Source: Rhodopseudomonas sp. AAP120 (lineage in GTDB: Bacteria; Pseudomonadota; Alphaproteobacteria; Rhizobiales; Xanthobacteraceae). From it: a stretch of 64,000 nucleotides of DNA. Location: contig NZ_LJIC01000091.1 of NCBI RefSeq assembly GCF_001295845.1, forward strand, positions 1 to 64,000, in the 5' to 3' direction. Made by a program: the position numbers and the translations under genes. Of the stretch, positions 27,552-36,134 are shown in pieces. Under the pieces are notes generated by a model, which did no database searches, was not told where the DNA came from, and was given only the letters and a program-made list of their open reading frames with translations. The number at the start of each line of letters is the position of its first letter. The first letter of the stretch is position 1.

Positions 27552-28224
27552 CCGCATCGTCCTGTCCGTGAGGGGCGCTGTCGCGAGGCGTCGGTCAGTG
27601 GGACAGATCGGCGGGCCGGGTAACCGGTCCGGAACGATGGTTCGGTGGAGCTGACACTGGTCAGCGAAGCCTGAACGGACGCGGCGTCCTGCGCGCTGTG
27701 CCTCGCAAGCACGCGTCCGGGAGGCGTCGGGGACCCGTCCGGGCCTACTACGAGGCTCTGCGACTTGCTCGTTCGCAGGACGCGGGACAGGCGAAGGCGG
27801 CGAAATCCGCCGGATGAAGCGGTGCGGAGTGCATCGCGCCTGCCCCCGGAAGCACGGGCCCGACAGCCAAAAACCGCCGCGGTGGGCGCGCCGCAAGGCG
27901 TTGCGCGATGGTCCGCAAGCCATCGCGAACCTCACCAAATTTGCGCCGAGCGGCGCGCCCCCACCCCTCGCTGTGAAGCGACGGGTGCACAGCTCGGGCT
28001 CGATCGAGCCGCGAGAGCGATTTGTCGTGGCTGTTTTTCATTCGCATCGAAATTTGCGCGCCGCCGGCCGAAGCCGAGCCCGAACGCCGCGCGCCGTCTT
28101 GAAACATGCACTCACTTTGTCGCAGCACCGCGCCTTATCGTCGCCACCATCCACGTCGAAGTCACCGGCCCTTCAAAACGCGACGACGCAGACGCGGCGC
28201 GGGCGCGGTGCTGACAGGAGCGGA
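27552..28224. other. Gene-poor stretch, possible structured RNA or dispersed repeat
   Basis: These 670 bp downstream of the strong promoter contain frames on both strands but none with a ribosome-binding site and a family-like product; all are Arg/Pro/Ala-rich, as expected of noncoding GC-rich DNA. Short local palindromes occur, for example around CGATGGTCCGCAAGCCATCG near 27907-27926. The stretch could be a long leader of the GNAT gene, a noncoding RNA, or a copy of a dispersed element. Nothing decides between these from sequence alone. Confidence 0.35.
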
Positions 28225-28773
28225 ATGGTGGACGATCGGAGCGTAACGCTCGAGCTAGCGGCGAGGCACGAGTGGCCGGAATTCACCCGGCAGTTGCAGG
28301 AGGCCTTTGCCGTCGCCGTCATCGAACAGTTCGGCGCGCTGTCGGACGGCCCCATTCCGTCGGAGGACGACGTGCAGCGTTCGCTCGCGGCGCCGGGCGC
28401 GGTGGTCCATCACGTCGTCTCCGGCGGAGAGCGCGTCGGCGGCGCGGTGGTGACGATCGATCCGGTCACGCAGTGCAATTCGCTCGATTTCTTCTTCGTT
28501 GCAGTCGGCGCGCACGGCCGCGGTCTCGGTCTCGCGGCATGGCGGGCGATCGAGCGGCACTATCCGCAGACGCGCGTCTGGCAGACTCACACGCCGTATT
28601 TCGAGCGGCGCAACATCCACTTCTACGTCAACAAATGCGGCTTCAAGATCGTCGAATACTTCAGCGACCGTCATCCGGACCCGCACCAGCCGGACGGCGA
28701 CGGCGACCCGTCGCATGGCGGCCCGCCCCATGGCGGCTTCTTCAAATTCGAGAAGCTGGCGATGCCCGCGTGA
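28225..28773 (+). CDS. GNAT-family N-acetyltransferase
   Basis: The 182-residue protein has the acetyl-CoA-binding fold of GNAT enzymes: the [17 protein letters not shown] stretch corresponds to motif A (R/Q-x-x-G-x-G/A) at about residues 90-110, followed by [17 protein letters not shown] near 130-150, a typical motif B. The C terminus is His/Gly/Pro-rich ([16 protein letters not shown]). The acceptor is unknown. The start at 28225 follows AGGAG by 4 bases; the frame continues open upstream, but that part is not protein-like. Confidence 0.85.
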   Translation: MVDDRSVTLELAARHEWPEFTRQLQEAFAVAVIEQFGALSDGPIPSEDDVQRSLAAPGAVVHHVVSGGERVGGAVVTIDPVTQCNSLDFFFVAVGAHGRGLGLAAWRAIERHYPQTRVWQTHTPYFERRNIHFYVNKCGFKIVEYFSDRHPDPHQPDGDGDPSHGGPPHGGFFKFEKLAMPA

Positions 28774-28885
28774 ACGGAGCGAGAGCGGCGGTCTGTCGCG
28801 TTGCTGAAACGCCGTCCTGGATCTCGCCGCACTGATGCGGCACCTTGCTGCTTTCCCCGCATGCCGGGCCACAAGGACGCCACCG

Positions 28886-29311
28886 ATGACCGACACCCCC
28901 GCTGCCGACGGCCCTCGCCCGCTCGCCGAGATCGCCAGCTATCACGCGCATATCTATTACGACCCGGCGGCGACGCGGCCGGTGGCGGAGCGGCTGGTGC
29001 GGTGGATCGGCGAGCGGTTTGCGGTGCAGGTCGGGCGCTGGCACGACGTCCGGGTCGGGCCGCATGATGGCGCGATGATCCAGATCGCGTTCGCCAAGGA
29101 GGTGTTCGCCAGCCTGGTGCCGTGGCTGATGCTCAATCACAGCGGCCTGAGTATTCTGGTTCATCCCAATACGACCAACCCGAAGCGGGATCACACGGCC
29201 GATCCGTTCTGGATCGGCCGGGCGCTGGCGATCCATGACGACAAGCTGCCGGCCGAAGCGACGGCCGAGGCCGCGCCCACGGTGAACACCACGCCGCATC
29301 TGTCGCCATAG
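28886..29311 (+). CDS. DOPA 4,5-dioxygenase-family protein
   Basis: The 141 residues contain the family signature: SYHAHIYYDP near the N terminus, GRWHDVRVGPHDGAMIQIAF in the middle, and LNHSGLSILVHPNT. The conserved His residues (HAH, WHD, PH, LNHS, VHP) match those proposed as metal ligands of this extradiol-like family, which in fungi opens the ring of DOPA. Bacterial substrates are mostly unknown. The start at 28886 follows AAGGA by 9 bases. It is convergent with the diguanylate-cyclase gene, with palindromic repeats between. Confidence 0.85.
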   Translation: MTDTPAADGPRPLAEIASYHAHIYYDPAATRPVAERLVRWIGERFAVQVGRWHDVRVGPHDGAMIQIAFAKEVFASLVPWLMLNHSGLSILVHPNTTNPKRDHTADPFWIGRALAIHDDKLPAEATAEAAPTVNTTPHLSP

Positions 29312-29321
29312 GAGCAAGCGT

Positions 29322-29351
29322 AGCCCGGGCGAGCGGAGCGATACCCGGGCT
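29322..29351. repeat. 30-bp palindromic repeat, copy 2
   Basis: AGCCCGGGC...ACCCGGGCT is identical except for one base to the copy at 26505. It begins 11 bp past the DOPA-dioxygenase stop codon and could end transcription there. Confidence 0.85.
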
Positions 29352-29376
29352 CTTTACGCTGCGGAGATGCTGCTCG

Positions 29377-29402
29377 CGGATGTCGCGTCGCTCGTCCGGG
29401 CT
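29377..29402. repeat. Partial, inverted member of the same repeat family
   Basis: On the minus strand AGCCCGGACGAGCGACGCGA is a diverged copy of the left half of the 30-bp repeat. With the copy at 29322 it forms a head-to-head pair between two convergent genes, a usual place for REP-type elements. Confidence 0.5.
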
Positions 29403-29416
29403 ACGGGACGGCGCGA

Positions 29417-30565
29417 CTACGTCCCGCGATCGACCGTCCGGTCGCGCCCCTCCGCCTTCGCCCGATACAGCCGACCGTCCGCCAGCTTGTAGAGTGCCGT
29501 CCAGTCAGCGGCTTCGCGGAGCGTCGCCACGCCGAAGCTCGCCGTTACCGGCCTGTGGCCGAGGCCGGGAATGCGGCCCTGTCCGATCGCCCGCCGGAGC
29601 CGTTCGGCGCATTCGGTGGCCTCGGACCGCGAGGCTTCCGGCAGGAACACCGCGAACTCTTCACCGCCCAGGCGGCCGACCAGGTCGCCCTTGCGGGCGG
29701 CGCGGCGCAGGATCGCGCCGATCTCCTTCAGCACGACGTCGCCGACGTCATGACCGAAGCTGTCGTTGATCGATTTGAAATGATCGACATCGCACAGGAT
29801 CAGCGCCGCGCCTTCGGGCGCGCGATGCATCGGCGCCGCGATCTCGGCCTCGAAGCCGCGGCGGTTGAGCAGCCCCGTGAGATGGTCGAGATCGCGTTCG
29901 CGGCGCAGATCATCCATCAGGTCGGACACCGCTGCAGCCAGGATGGCCATCGCCAAGGCCGCGCCCAGCACGGCGAGTGACAATTGCAGCGTCTGCCAGA
30001 AAACCGAATCGGCGAATGCGAGTGGTCCACCCGACGGCGGCGACACCCCGACCGTGAAGACGGTGCGGGGAAAGAAGTGCAGTCCGAACAGCAGCAGCGT
30101 CCAGAACAGGATGCGGTCAACCAGCCGGCCGTTGCGCAGGTGCGACAGCCTCAACCCCGCGACACACAGCAGCAGCCCGTAGCCGAAGTTTTGTACGTAG
30201 ATGCGGGCCAGCAGACTGCGATCGACATAGAAGAAGTAATACAGCGCCAGGGAAAACGCGACGAAGATCGCGACGTCGATCCATGCGCCCAAGGCCTTGC
30301 CCGACCGGATCAGCACGCCTTCGACCGCTGCGATGACGGCGCAGGTGTAGAGCGCGCCCGACACCATCGCGTTGAGGCCGGTGTCGCGCGGCACGTACAG
30401 GATCTGGCTTGAGGCGCCGAGTGCGAACAGCGCACAGGCCGCGGCCAGAACGCCGAGATAAGGCCGCCGGGCGTAGCTCCAGGCCGCGAGAAATGCGATG
30501 CCGAACACGCCGATGATGCCTGGCCCGATCAGGGACAACGTGACTCTGACAACCGAACCCTGCAT
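29417..30565 (-). CDS. Membrane-bound diguanylate cyclase (GGDEF domain)
   Basis: The 382-residue protein has about six or seven N-terminal membrane segments (residues 5-210), then a GGDEF domain (about 215-375) with DHLTGLLNRRGF at its start, CDVDHFKSINDSFGH, and the active-site motif GGEEF. It should make cyclic di-GMP from GTP at the inner-membrane face. The start is uncertain: ATG at 30565 or GTG at 30586, neither with a good ribosome-binding site. No inhibitory RxxD motif is clearly placed five residues before GGEEF, so product feedback may be weak. Confidence 0.92.
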   Translation of the reverse strand: MQGSVVRVTLSLIGPGIIGVFGIAFLAAWSYARRPYLGVLAAACALFALGASSQILYVPRDTGLNAMVSGALYTCAVIAAVEGVLIRSGKALGAWIDVAIFVAFSLALYYFFYVDRSLLARIYVQNFGYGLLLCVAGLRLSHLRNGRLVDRILFWTLLLFGLHFFPRTVFTVGVSPPSGGPLAFADSVFWQTLQLSLAVLGAALAMAILAAAVSDLMDDLRRERDLDHLTGLLNRRGFEAEIAAPMHRAPEGAALILCDVDHFKSINDSFGHDVGDVVLKEIGAILRRAARKGDLVGRLGGEEFAVFLPEASRSEATECAERLRRAIGQGRIPGLGHRPVTASFGVATLREAADWTALYKLADGRLYRAKAEGRDRTVDRGT

Positions 30566-30816
30566 CTCAAACGTCGACGATCTCACTCACTGAAGCTTGC
30601 GTGTTGTGACGCGATCGGCTGTCTAAATCCACCACACACTCGATTCAATTTTACGCAAGTGAACAGTGCCGCATCGCCGCGCGAACTGTTCCGTTCGAAT
30701 TGTCCTTTGCCGGCTATGCGGTCGTAAAGCTGTTCCATGCGATCCTCGTCCGAACTGCAGACGATCGATCGAACGATCGCTGCATCGATCTTTTACTTGC
30801 GAGGGAGCGCCGCATC

Positions 30817-31914
30817 ATGATCCGCCTCACTACTCCAGGGACAATCGCCGGCTTCACGCTCGCGCTGACGCACACGCTCACGGCTCTCGCCCAGCCCGCC
30901 CTCGCCCAGCCGCGCTACGAAGCGCGCGAAGGCGGCACCTATCTTCGCTATCTCAACGACAGCGAGACCGGCGAGCCGCGCGGAGCGCCGCCGACGCTGC
31001 TGATGAGCTTTGGCGGCGAGCCGGTGCGTGCGGTGATGGACACCGGCTCGACCGGGATCGTGGTCGCAGCCTCGAGCATTCCGGACATCGACAGCCTACG
31101 GCAGATCGGGCCCGGTACGCTGACCTATTCGAGCTCGGGCCGGATCATGCGCGGCCGCTGGGTCGAGACCCGCGTCACCATCGGCGGCGCCAACGATCAG
31201 AGCGTCACCACGAGGCCAATTGCCGTGCTCGCGGTCGAGCGGATCGACTGCGTGCCGCATCCGCGCAATTGCGAGCCGAGCGACGCGCCGCGCCACGTCG
31301 CCATGCTGGGCATCGGCTTCGCGCGCGAGGGCGATCATCAGAGCCAGAGCACGCCGGACAAGAACCCGTTCCTCAATCTGCCGGGCATGGGCACGGCGGC
31401 CTCGCCCGGCCGCCTGACGCGCGGCTATGTGGTGACGCGCGCCGGCGTCCATGTCGGGCTGACCGCGGCCAACACCCGCGGCAGCTATCGCTTCGTCCAG
31501 CTTCAGCGCGCCGCCGACGGCAGCGACTGGGCGCCGCTGCCGGCCTGCATCACGCTGGAAGGCACCGCGCCGGCCTGTGGCACCGCGTTGATCGATACCG
31601 GCGTCTCGGTGATGTATCTGACGCTGCCGCCGGACCGCGAGGCCGACCGGCCCCAGGATGGCGAGCGCGGCCGGACGATCGCGCCGGGCACGCGGCTGTC
31701 GATCCGTTTCGGCGACGCCGCGGCGGATCACCCGCCCGGCTATGGCTTCGCCGCCGGTGACACCGCCAATCCTGCCGCGCCCGAGCGCATCGTGCTGGTC
31801 GGCGGCGCCAACCGCCCGACCTTCGTCAACACCAGCGTTCACGCGCTGAACGCATTCGACTATCTGTTCGACGCCGACGCCGGCGTCGTCGGCTTCCGCA
31901 GCATCGAACGCTGA
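30817..31914 (+). CDS. Exported protein with two DTG motifs, pepsin-like aspartic protease candidate
   Basis: The 365-residue protein starts with a cleavable signal (ends near ALAQPALAQ, residue 31). It carries two Asp-Thr-Gly motifs: VMDTGSTGIVV (Asp75) and LIDTGVSVMYL (Asp260). Each is preceded by hydrophobic residues and followed by a small residue, as in aspartic proteases. They are 185 residues apart, close to the 183 between the two catalytic Asp of pepsin. Two CxxxxC-type pairs (DCVPHPRNC; PACITLEGTAPAC) could form disulfides in the periplasm. Bacterial pepsin homologues exist but are rare. The start at 30817 follows GGGAG by about 9 bases. Protease activity is an inference. Confidence 0.72.
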   Translation: MIRLTTPGTIAGFTLALTHTLTALAQPALAQPRYEAREGGTYLRYLNDSETGEPRGAPPTLLMSFGGEPVRAVMDTGSTGIVVAASSIPDIDSLRQIGPGTLTYSSSGRIMRGRWVETRVTIGGANDQSVTTRPIAVLAVERIDCVPHPRNCEPSDAPRHVAMLGIGFAREGDHQSQSTPDKNPFLNLPGMGTAASPGRLTRGYVVTRAGVHVGLTAANTRGSYRFVQLQRAADGSDWAPLPACITLEGTAPACGTALIDTGVSVMYLTLPPDREADRPQDGERGRTIAPGTRLSIRFGDAAADHPPGYGFAAGDTANPAAPERIVLVGGANRPTFVNTSVHALNAFDYLFDADAGVVGFRSIER

Positions 31915-31983
31915 CGCCGCGTTGCGCTCGGCCCTGCCGCATGCGATCCTGCCCGGCATGATCGCAACCGGCAAAACTTCGCC

Positions 31984-32643
31984 ATGACCACCGCGCTCGT
32001 GTTCGGCGCCACCGGTTTTATCGGCTCGCAGCTGCTGCGCGGACTGTTGGATCATGCTGACTATTCGCGGGTGATCGCGGTGGTGCGGCGGCCGGTGGCG
32101 CTCAGCGATCCGAAGCTGACGGTGTTGATCGGCGATCTCGACCGCCTGCCGGAGCTCGCCGGACAGCTCGTCGCCGACGAGGTGTTCATCGCGCTCGGCA
32201 CCACGCGCAAACAGACGCCCGACCAGGCGGCGTATTACCGGATCGACCACGACTATCCGGTCGAAGCGGCCCGCATCGCCCGGCACAACGGAGCACGGGC
32301 GGTGTTGCTGGTGTCCTCCGTCGGAGCGGATGCGGCTTCGCGCTCGTTCTATCTCCGCGCCAAGGGCGAGACCGAGCGTGACGTGCTGGCGCTGGGCTTC
32401 CCCCACACCGCGATCTTCCGGCCGTCGATGATCATGGGCGAACGCGCCGAGCACCGCCCGCTGGAGCGGCTGTTCATCACTCTGGCGCGCATCGCGAACC
32501 CGCTTCTGCACGGCGCCGCCGATCGGTTTCGCGGCATCGATGCAGGCGACGTCGCACGGGCGATGATCGCGGCGGCGCGGACCGACGCGCCGGGCGAGCG
32601 GATCTATCATTGGCGCGAGATGATGGCGCTGCTCGGGCGCTGA
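31984..32643 (+). CDS. NAD(P)-binding oxidoreductase (HTATIP2/atypical SDR-like)
   Basis: The 219 residues begin with the Rossmann motif GATGFIGSQLLRGLL and match NAD(P)H-binding atypical short-chain proteins of the TIP30/HTATIP2 type: VDEVFIALGTTRKQ-like region, VLLVSSVGAD and YLRAKGETE (Tyr-x-x-x-Lys) about residue 120-130, and FRPSMIMGER. Such proteins bind NADPH; the substrate is unknown. It follows the DTG protein by 69 bp and may share its transcript. Confidence 0.88.
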   Translation: MTTALVFGATGFIGSQLLRGLLDHADYSRVIAVVRRPVALSDPKLTVLIGDLDRLPELAGQLVADEVFIALGTTRKQTPDQAAYYRIDHDYPVEAARIARHNGARAVLLVSSVGADAASRSFYLRAKGETERDVLALGFPHTAIFRPSMIMGERAEHRPLERLFITLARIANPLLHGAADRFRGIDAGDVARAMIAAARTDAPGERIYHWREMMALLGR

Positions 32644-32675
32644 CGGCGCGGCGGAGCAAGCAGCGTTCCGGCGCT

Positions 32676-32992
32676 CTATGCCCCCTTCAGCCGCTTCTTG
32701 TACGCCACCGGGTCCATGTCCCGGATATCGACGCTGAGGCTGGTGATGTCGGCGCAATGTTCGACCATAGTCTGGCGCAGCGCGATGCTGAGCGCCTCCT
32801 TCTGCTCCGGCGTGCGGCCCGCCAGCATGAACACGGCGAGATGGACGAAGCTGTCGCGCCGGCCCGCACCTTGATGTCGGCGGCGTGCATCACCCCGGTC
32901 GCCGCGGCGGTGACGGCAAGCTGCTCCATCACGACCGCGATGCGGTCGCGGCCGAGATGATCGGCCGAATAGTCCATCACGAGATGCGGCAT
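32676..32992 (-). pseudogene. 5-carboxymethyl-2-hydroxymuconate isomerase gene with a frameshift
   Basis: From 32992 the frame encodes MPHLVMDYSADH... with the N-terminal proline of the tautomerase/CHMI family, ending in AADIKVRA. Between 32856 and 32866 the frame must shift by one base, after which DSFVHLAVFMLAGRTPEQKE and a normal ending (DMDPVAYKKRLKGA, stop at 32676) follow in another frame. The whole is 317 bases, one short of a full reading frame. GGGGAG is well placed before the ATG. CHMI acts in homoprotocatechuate breakdown. A recent inactivating deletion or a sequencing error are both possible; the rest looks unworn. Confidence 0.85.
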
Positions 32993-33215
32993 CGCCCTTG
33001 CTCCCCTGGCTCCCGACGTTTGTTGTAGGCCTTCTTTGATGTTCGCGCCGGCAAGGTCAAGGTCCCGGCCGTCGCGCGGTCAGCCTCACCCGCTCACCAG
33101 TCGGCGGCACATGCAGATTCGAGACACCAGCCCCGTCTTGCATGACGGTGGTCCGGCTTGATCGCGGACGCCTCCCTCCCTAGTTGAGACACTTGGTTAT
33201 TGCACGGGTGCCTCG

Positions 33216-33983
33216 ATGATCACGGATGCCAATCATCAGCGGGAGATGCCGAGTCCGGTCACGGCGTTGCGCAGGGAATACCCGGACAAGCATGCGCTTC
33301 CGATGCACTCGCACGCGCACGGCCAACTCATCTTTGCGACCACTGGCGTCATGGAGATCACGGCGAACGACAGACTGTGGCTGGTGCCGCCGCAGCGCGC
33401 CGTGTGGATGCCGCCGCGTGTCGAACACCGCATGCGGGCTCGTGGCTCGGTGGCGCTGCATACGCTTTACATTCGCCCCGATACCTGCCCCGCGCGCTTT
33501 GCCGATGAGCCGCTCTCGGTGCCGGTCTCGGGCCTGCTTCGAGAACTGATCCTGCGGGTCACCACCCGGCCGGAGCATTGCGACATCCACGGCCACGGCA
33601 TCCACATGGTTCCTCTCTTGCTGGACGAGTTGCACGCCACGTCCGAGCCGCCATTGCACATGCCCAACATTGTCGACTGGCGACTGGCCCGCATCTGCGA
33701 AGCGATCCTGGCCGATAGCAGCAACGACCTCAGCCTGGAGGAATGGGGCCGCGTCGTCGGTGCCTCGACGCGCACGCTGGCCCGCTTGTTCAGATCGGAA
33801 TTGGGCGTGTCGTTCCGCACCTGGCGGCAACAGGCGCGTGTCCTGGCGGCCGTACCCCGGCTCGCGGCCGGCGAGCCCGTGATCGTGGTGGCCGCGGACC
33901 TCGGCTACGAGACGCCCGGCGCGTTCACCGCGATGTTCAGCCGACTGACGGGGCGCAATCCCAGCCGGTATTTCCGTCGATAG
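33216..33983 (+). CDS. AraC-family transcriptional regulator
   Basis: The 255-residue protein has an N-terminal cupin-like ligand domain (HSHAHGQLIFATTGVMEI...VPPQRAVWMPP) and a C-terminal AraC double helix-turn-helix (about 155-253) ending in DLGYETPGAFTAMFSRLTGRNPSRYF, the family signature. It lies 172 bp upstream of the BKACE-hemB pair in the same orientation and is the obvious candidate regulator. No strong ribosome-binding site precedes the ATG, so the start may differ by a few codons. Confidence 0.92.
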   Translation: MITDANHQREMPSPVTALRREYPDKHALPMHSHAHGQLIFATTGVMEITANDRLWLVPPQRAVWMPPRVEHRMRARGSVALHTLYIRPDTCPARFADEPLSVPVSGLLRELILRVTTRPEHCDIHGHGIHMVPLLLDELHATSEPPLHMPNIVDWRLARICEAILADSSNDLSLEEWGRVVGASTRTLARLFRSELGVSFRTWRQQARVLAAVPRLAAGEPVIVVAADLGYETPGAFTAMFSRLTGRNPSRYFRR

Positions 33984-34155
33984 GCGGTCGGCGCCGCTCG
34001 CCTGCACGGCCCTGAGCGACGCAGGTGTCCCGTTTGCCGCTCGTCCACGGACGCTCCGGATTGTCCTGTTCGGCGCACAAATTGTCTCATCCCGAGAAGA
34101 AATGGAGCCGCGCAGCCAATAGCTTGGGGCAACAAACTGACGTGGGAGTTTGGAC

Positions 34156-35001
34156 GTGGACAAGTTGATCGTTACGGCTGCCGTCAACGGCGGAATCACC
34201 AGCCGCGACAAGAATCCGAACATCCCCTATACGCCGGAGGAAATCGCCAACGCCGTCTACGACTGCTGGAACGCCGGCGCGTCGATCGCGCATATCCATG
34301 CTCGCGGCCGCGACGGGGCGCCGAGCTACGATGAAGCCGTGTTCGAGGAGATCGTGGCGCGCATCCGCAACAAGTGCAACATCCTGATCAATCTCAGCAC
34401 CTCAGGCTTCAACCTGCCTCCGGACAAGGAGAAGCGCGTCGCCTGGAATCATCTGAAGCTGCGGCCCGACATCGCCTCGTTCAATTGCGGCTCGCTCAAT
34501 CACGGCAGCAAGCCGTTCATCAATCCGCCGGCCTTGGCGAGGGAACTGGCCAACGACCTGCAGAAATACGGCGTCAAACCGGAGGTCGAGGTCTATCATT
34601 GCGGCATCATCGGCGAAGCGATGGCACTGGTGGACAGCGGCCATCTGACCGCTCCGCTGAGCTTCAACTTCGCGCTCGGTATTCCCGGCGGCGCGCCGGC
34701 TACCTGCAAGAGCCTGCTGCATCTGGTCGAAAGCATTCCGCCGGGCAGTCACTGGTCGGCGCTGGCGATCGGCAAGGGCCAGCTGCCGATCAATCTGCAC
34801 ACCATGCTGCTGGGCGGCCATGTGCGCACCGGCTTCGAAGACAATGTCTATTATCGCTACGGCGAACTCGCCAAGAGCAACGCCCAGCTGGTCGAACGCA
34901 TCGTGCGCTACGCGCAGGACATCGGCCGGCCGGTGGCGTCGTCCGCCGAGGCGCGGACCATGCTGCACATTGCTCCGGCCAGAACTTTCCAGGAGGCCTG
35001 A
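34156..35001 (+). CDS. BKACE-family beta-keto acid cleavage enzyme (DUF849)
   Basis: The 281 residues match the beta-keto acid cleavage enzymes, TIM-barrel zinc proteins whose type member (Kce) splits 3-keto-5-aminohexanoate with acetyl-CoA. Visible are the metal-binding [10 protein letters not shown] (His residues near 47-50), [20 protein letters not shown] and [10 protein letters not shown], all family signatures. The GTG at 34156 is the likely start, 7 bases after GGGAG; a TTG six bases earlier is too close. The stop is one base from the start of hemB, so the two are translationally coupled. The keto-acid substrate is unknown. Confidence 0.88.
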   Translation: MDKLIVTAAVNGGITSRDKNPNIPYTPEEIANAVYDCWNAGASIAHIHARGRDGAPSYDEAVFEEIVARIRNKCNILINLSTSGFNLPPDKEKRVAWNHLKLRPDIASFNCGSLNHGSKPFINPPALARELANDLQKYGVKPEVEVYHCGIIGEAMALVDSGHLTAPLSFNFALGIPGGAPATCKSLLHLVESIPPGSHWSALAIGKGQLPINLHTMLLGGHVRTGFEDNVYYRYGELAKSNAQLVERIVRYAQDIGRPVASSAEARTMLHIAPARTFQEA

Positions 35002-35002
35002 G

Positions 35003-36001
35003 GTGTCCGCAAGCTTTCCGACGCTCCGCTTGCGTCGGCTCCGACGTACCGAAACGCTCCGCGACCTCATTCGCGAAACCCGGATTTCGACCGACGACCT
35101 GATCCACCCGCTGTTTGTCGACGAAGGCCTCGACGAGCCTCGCGCCATTCCGACAATGCCCGGGCTGTTCAGGCTCCCCGAACGACAGCTCGCCGAGCAC
35201 ATCCGCACGCTGGCGCGCGACGGCCTGAAGGCAGTGATGCTGTTCGGCATTTCGCATCACAAGGACGCCGTCGGCAGCGACACCTGGAATCCGGACGGCC
35301 TGGTCGCCCGCATGGTGCGTACCGCCAAGCAGGCGGCTCCGGAGATGATCGTCATTCCGGACCTTTGTTTCTGCGAATACACCGATCACGGTCACTGCGG
35401 CGTTGTCGAGAACGGAGCAGTCGCCAACGACGCGACCCTGGCCAATCTCGGCAAACAGGCCGTAGTAGCGGCCCAGGCCGGCGCCGACATCGTCGCCCCG
35501 TCGGGGATGATGGACGGTCAGGTCAAGGCGATCCGCGCCAGCCTCGACGCAGCGGGCTTCCAGAACATTGCCATCATGGCCTATGCGTCGAAGTTCACCT
35601 CCGCGCTTTACGGCCCGTTCCGCGCCGCCGCCGATTGCGGCCTCAAAGGCAACCGCGCCGGCTATCAGCTCGACCCGATGAACCGGCGTGCGGCGCTGCT
35701 CGAGGCGCGTCTGGACGAATCCGAGGGCGCGGACTTCCTGATGGTCAAGCCCGGCCTGCCCTATCTGGACGTGCTGTCGAAGATCCGCGAGACGTCGTTG
35801 CTGCCTCTGGCGACCTATCAGGTGGGCGGCGAATACGCGATGATCAAATTCGCCGCCGAGGCCGGCGCGATCGACGAGCGGCAGACCGTCCTCGAGACGC
35901 TCGGCGCCTTCAAACGCGCCGGCGCCGACCTCATCGTCAGCTACTTCGCCCACGACGTCGCGCGCTGGCTGAATACGCCGGACCCTGCTAGCAGGCCTTG
36001 A
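35003..36001 (+). CDS. hemB: Porphobilinogen synthase, zinc-type (delta-aminolevulinic acid dehydratase)
   Basis: HemB condenses two 5-aminolevulinate molecules to porphobilinogen. The 332 residues have both Schiff-base lysines, Lys197 ([14 protein letters not shown]) and Lys249 ([10 protein letters not shown]), and the catalytic-zinc cysteines Cys122, Cys124 and Cys132 in [13 protein letters not shown], which match E. coli HemB positions plus two. This is the zinc form, whereas rhizobial relatives such as Bradyrhizobium japonicum have a magnesium form with Asp in these places. The GTG at 35003 lies 6 bases after AGGAGG, one base past the BKACE stop. It may be a second hemB with a special role. 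Confidence 0.93.
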   Translation: MSASFPTLRLRRLRRTETLRDLIRETRISTDDLIHPLFVDEGLDEPRAIPTMPGLFRLPERQLAEHIRTLARDGLKAVMLFGISHHKDAVGSDTWNPDGLVARMVRTAKQAAPEMIVIPDLCFCEYTDHGHCGVVENGAVANDATLANLGKQAVVAAQAGADIVAPSGMMDGQVKAIRASLDAAGFQNIAIMAYASKFTSALYGPFRAAADCGLKGNRAGYQLDPMNRRAALLEARLDESEGADFLMVKPGLPYLDVLSKIRETSLLPLATYQVGGEYAMIKFAAEAGAIDERQTVLETLGAFKRAGADLIVSYFAHDVARWLNTPDPASRP

Positions 36002-36134
36002 TCGCTCCACCGCGCGGTTCGTCCTGTAGCCAGGCCGTCACCACTGCTCGGCCGGTCGGCCGGGCTCTTTCGCCGGGGGCCGCCGGAGACGTTCAGCCGC
36101 CTGTGATGCGAGCCCGTCCGGTCGCCGCGTCTCC

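Noticed and set aside
27237-27938. 233-codon minus-strand frame opposite DUF2442 and the gene-poor stretch
   Set aside because: It is Arg/Pro-rich, has no start signal and runs antisense through the DUF2442 gene.
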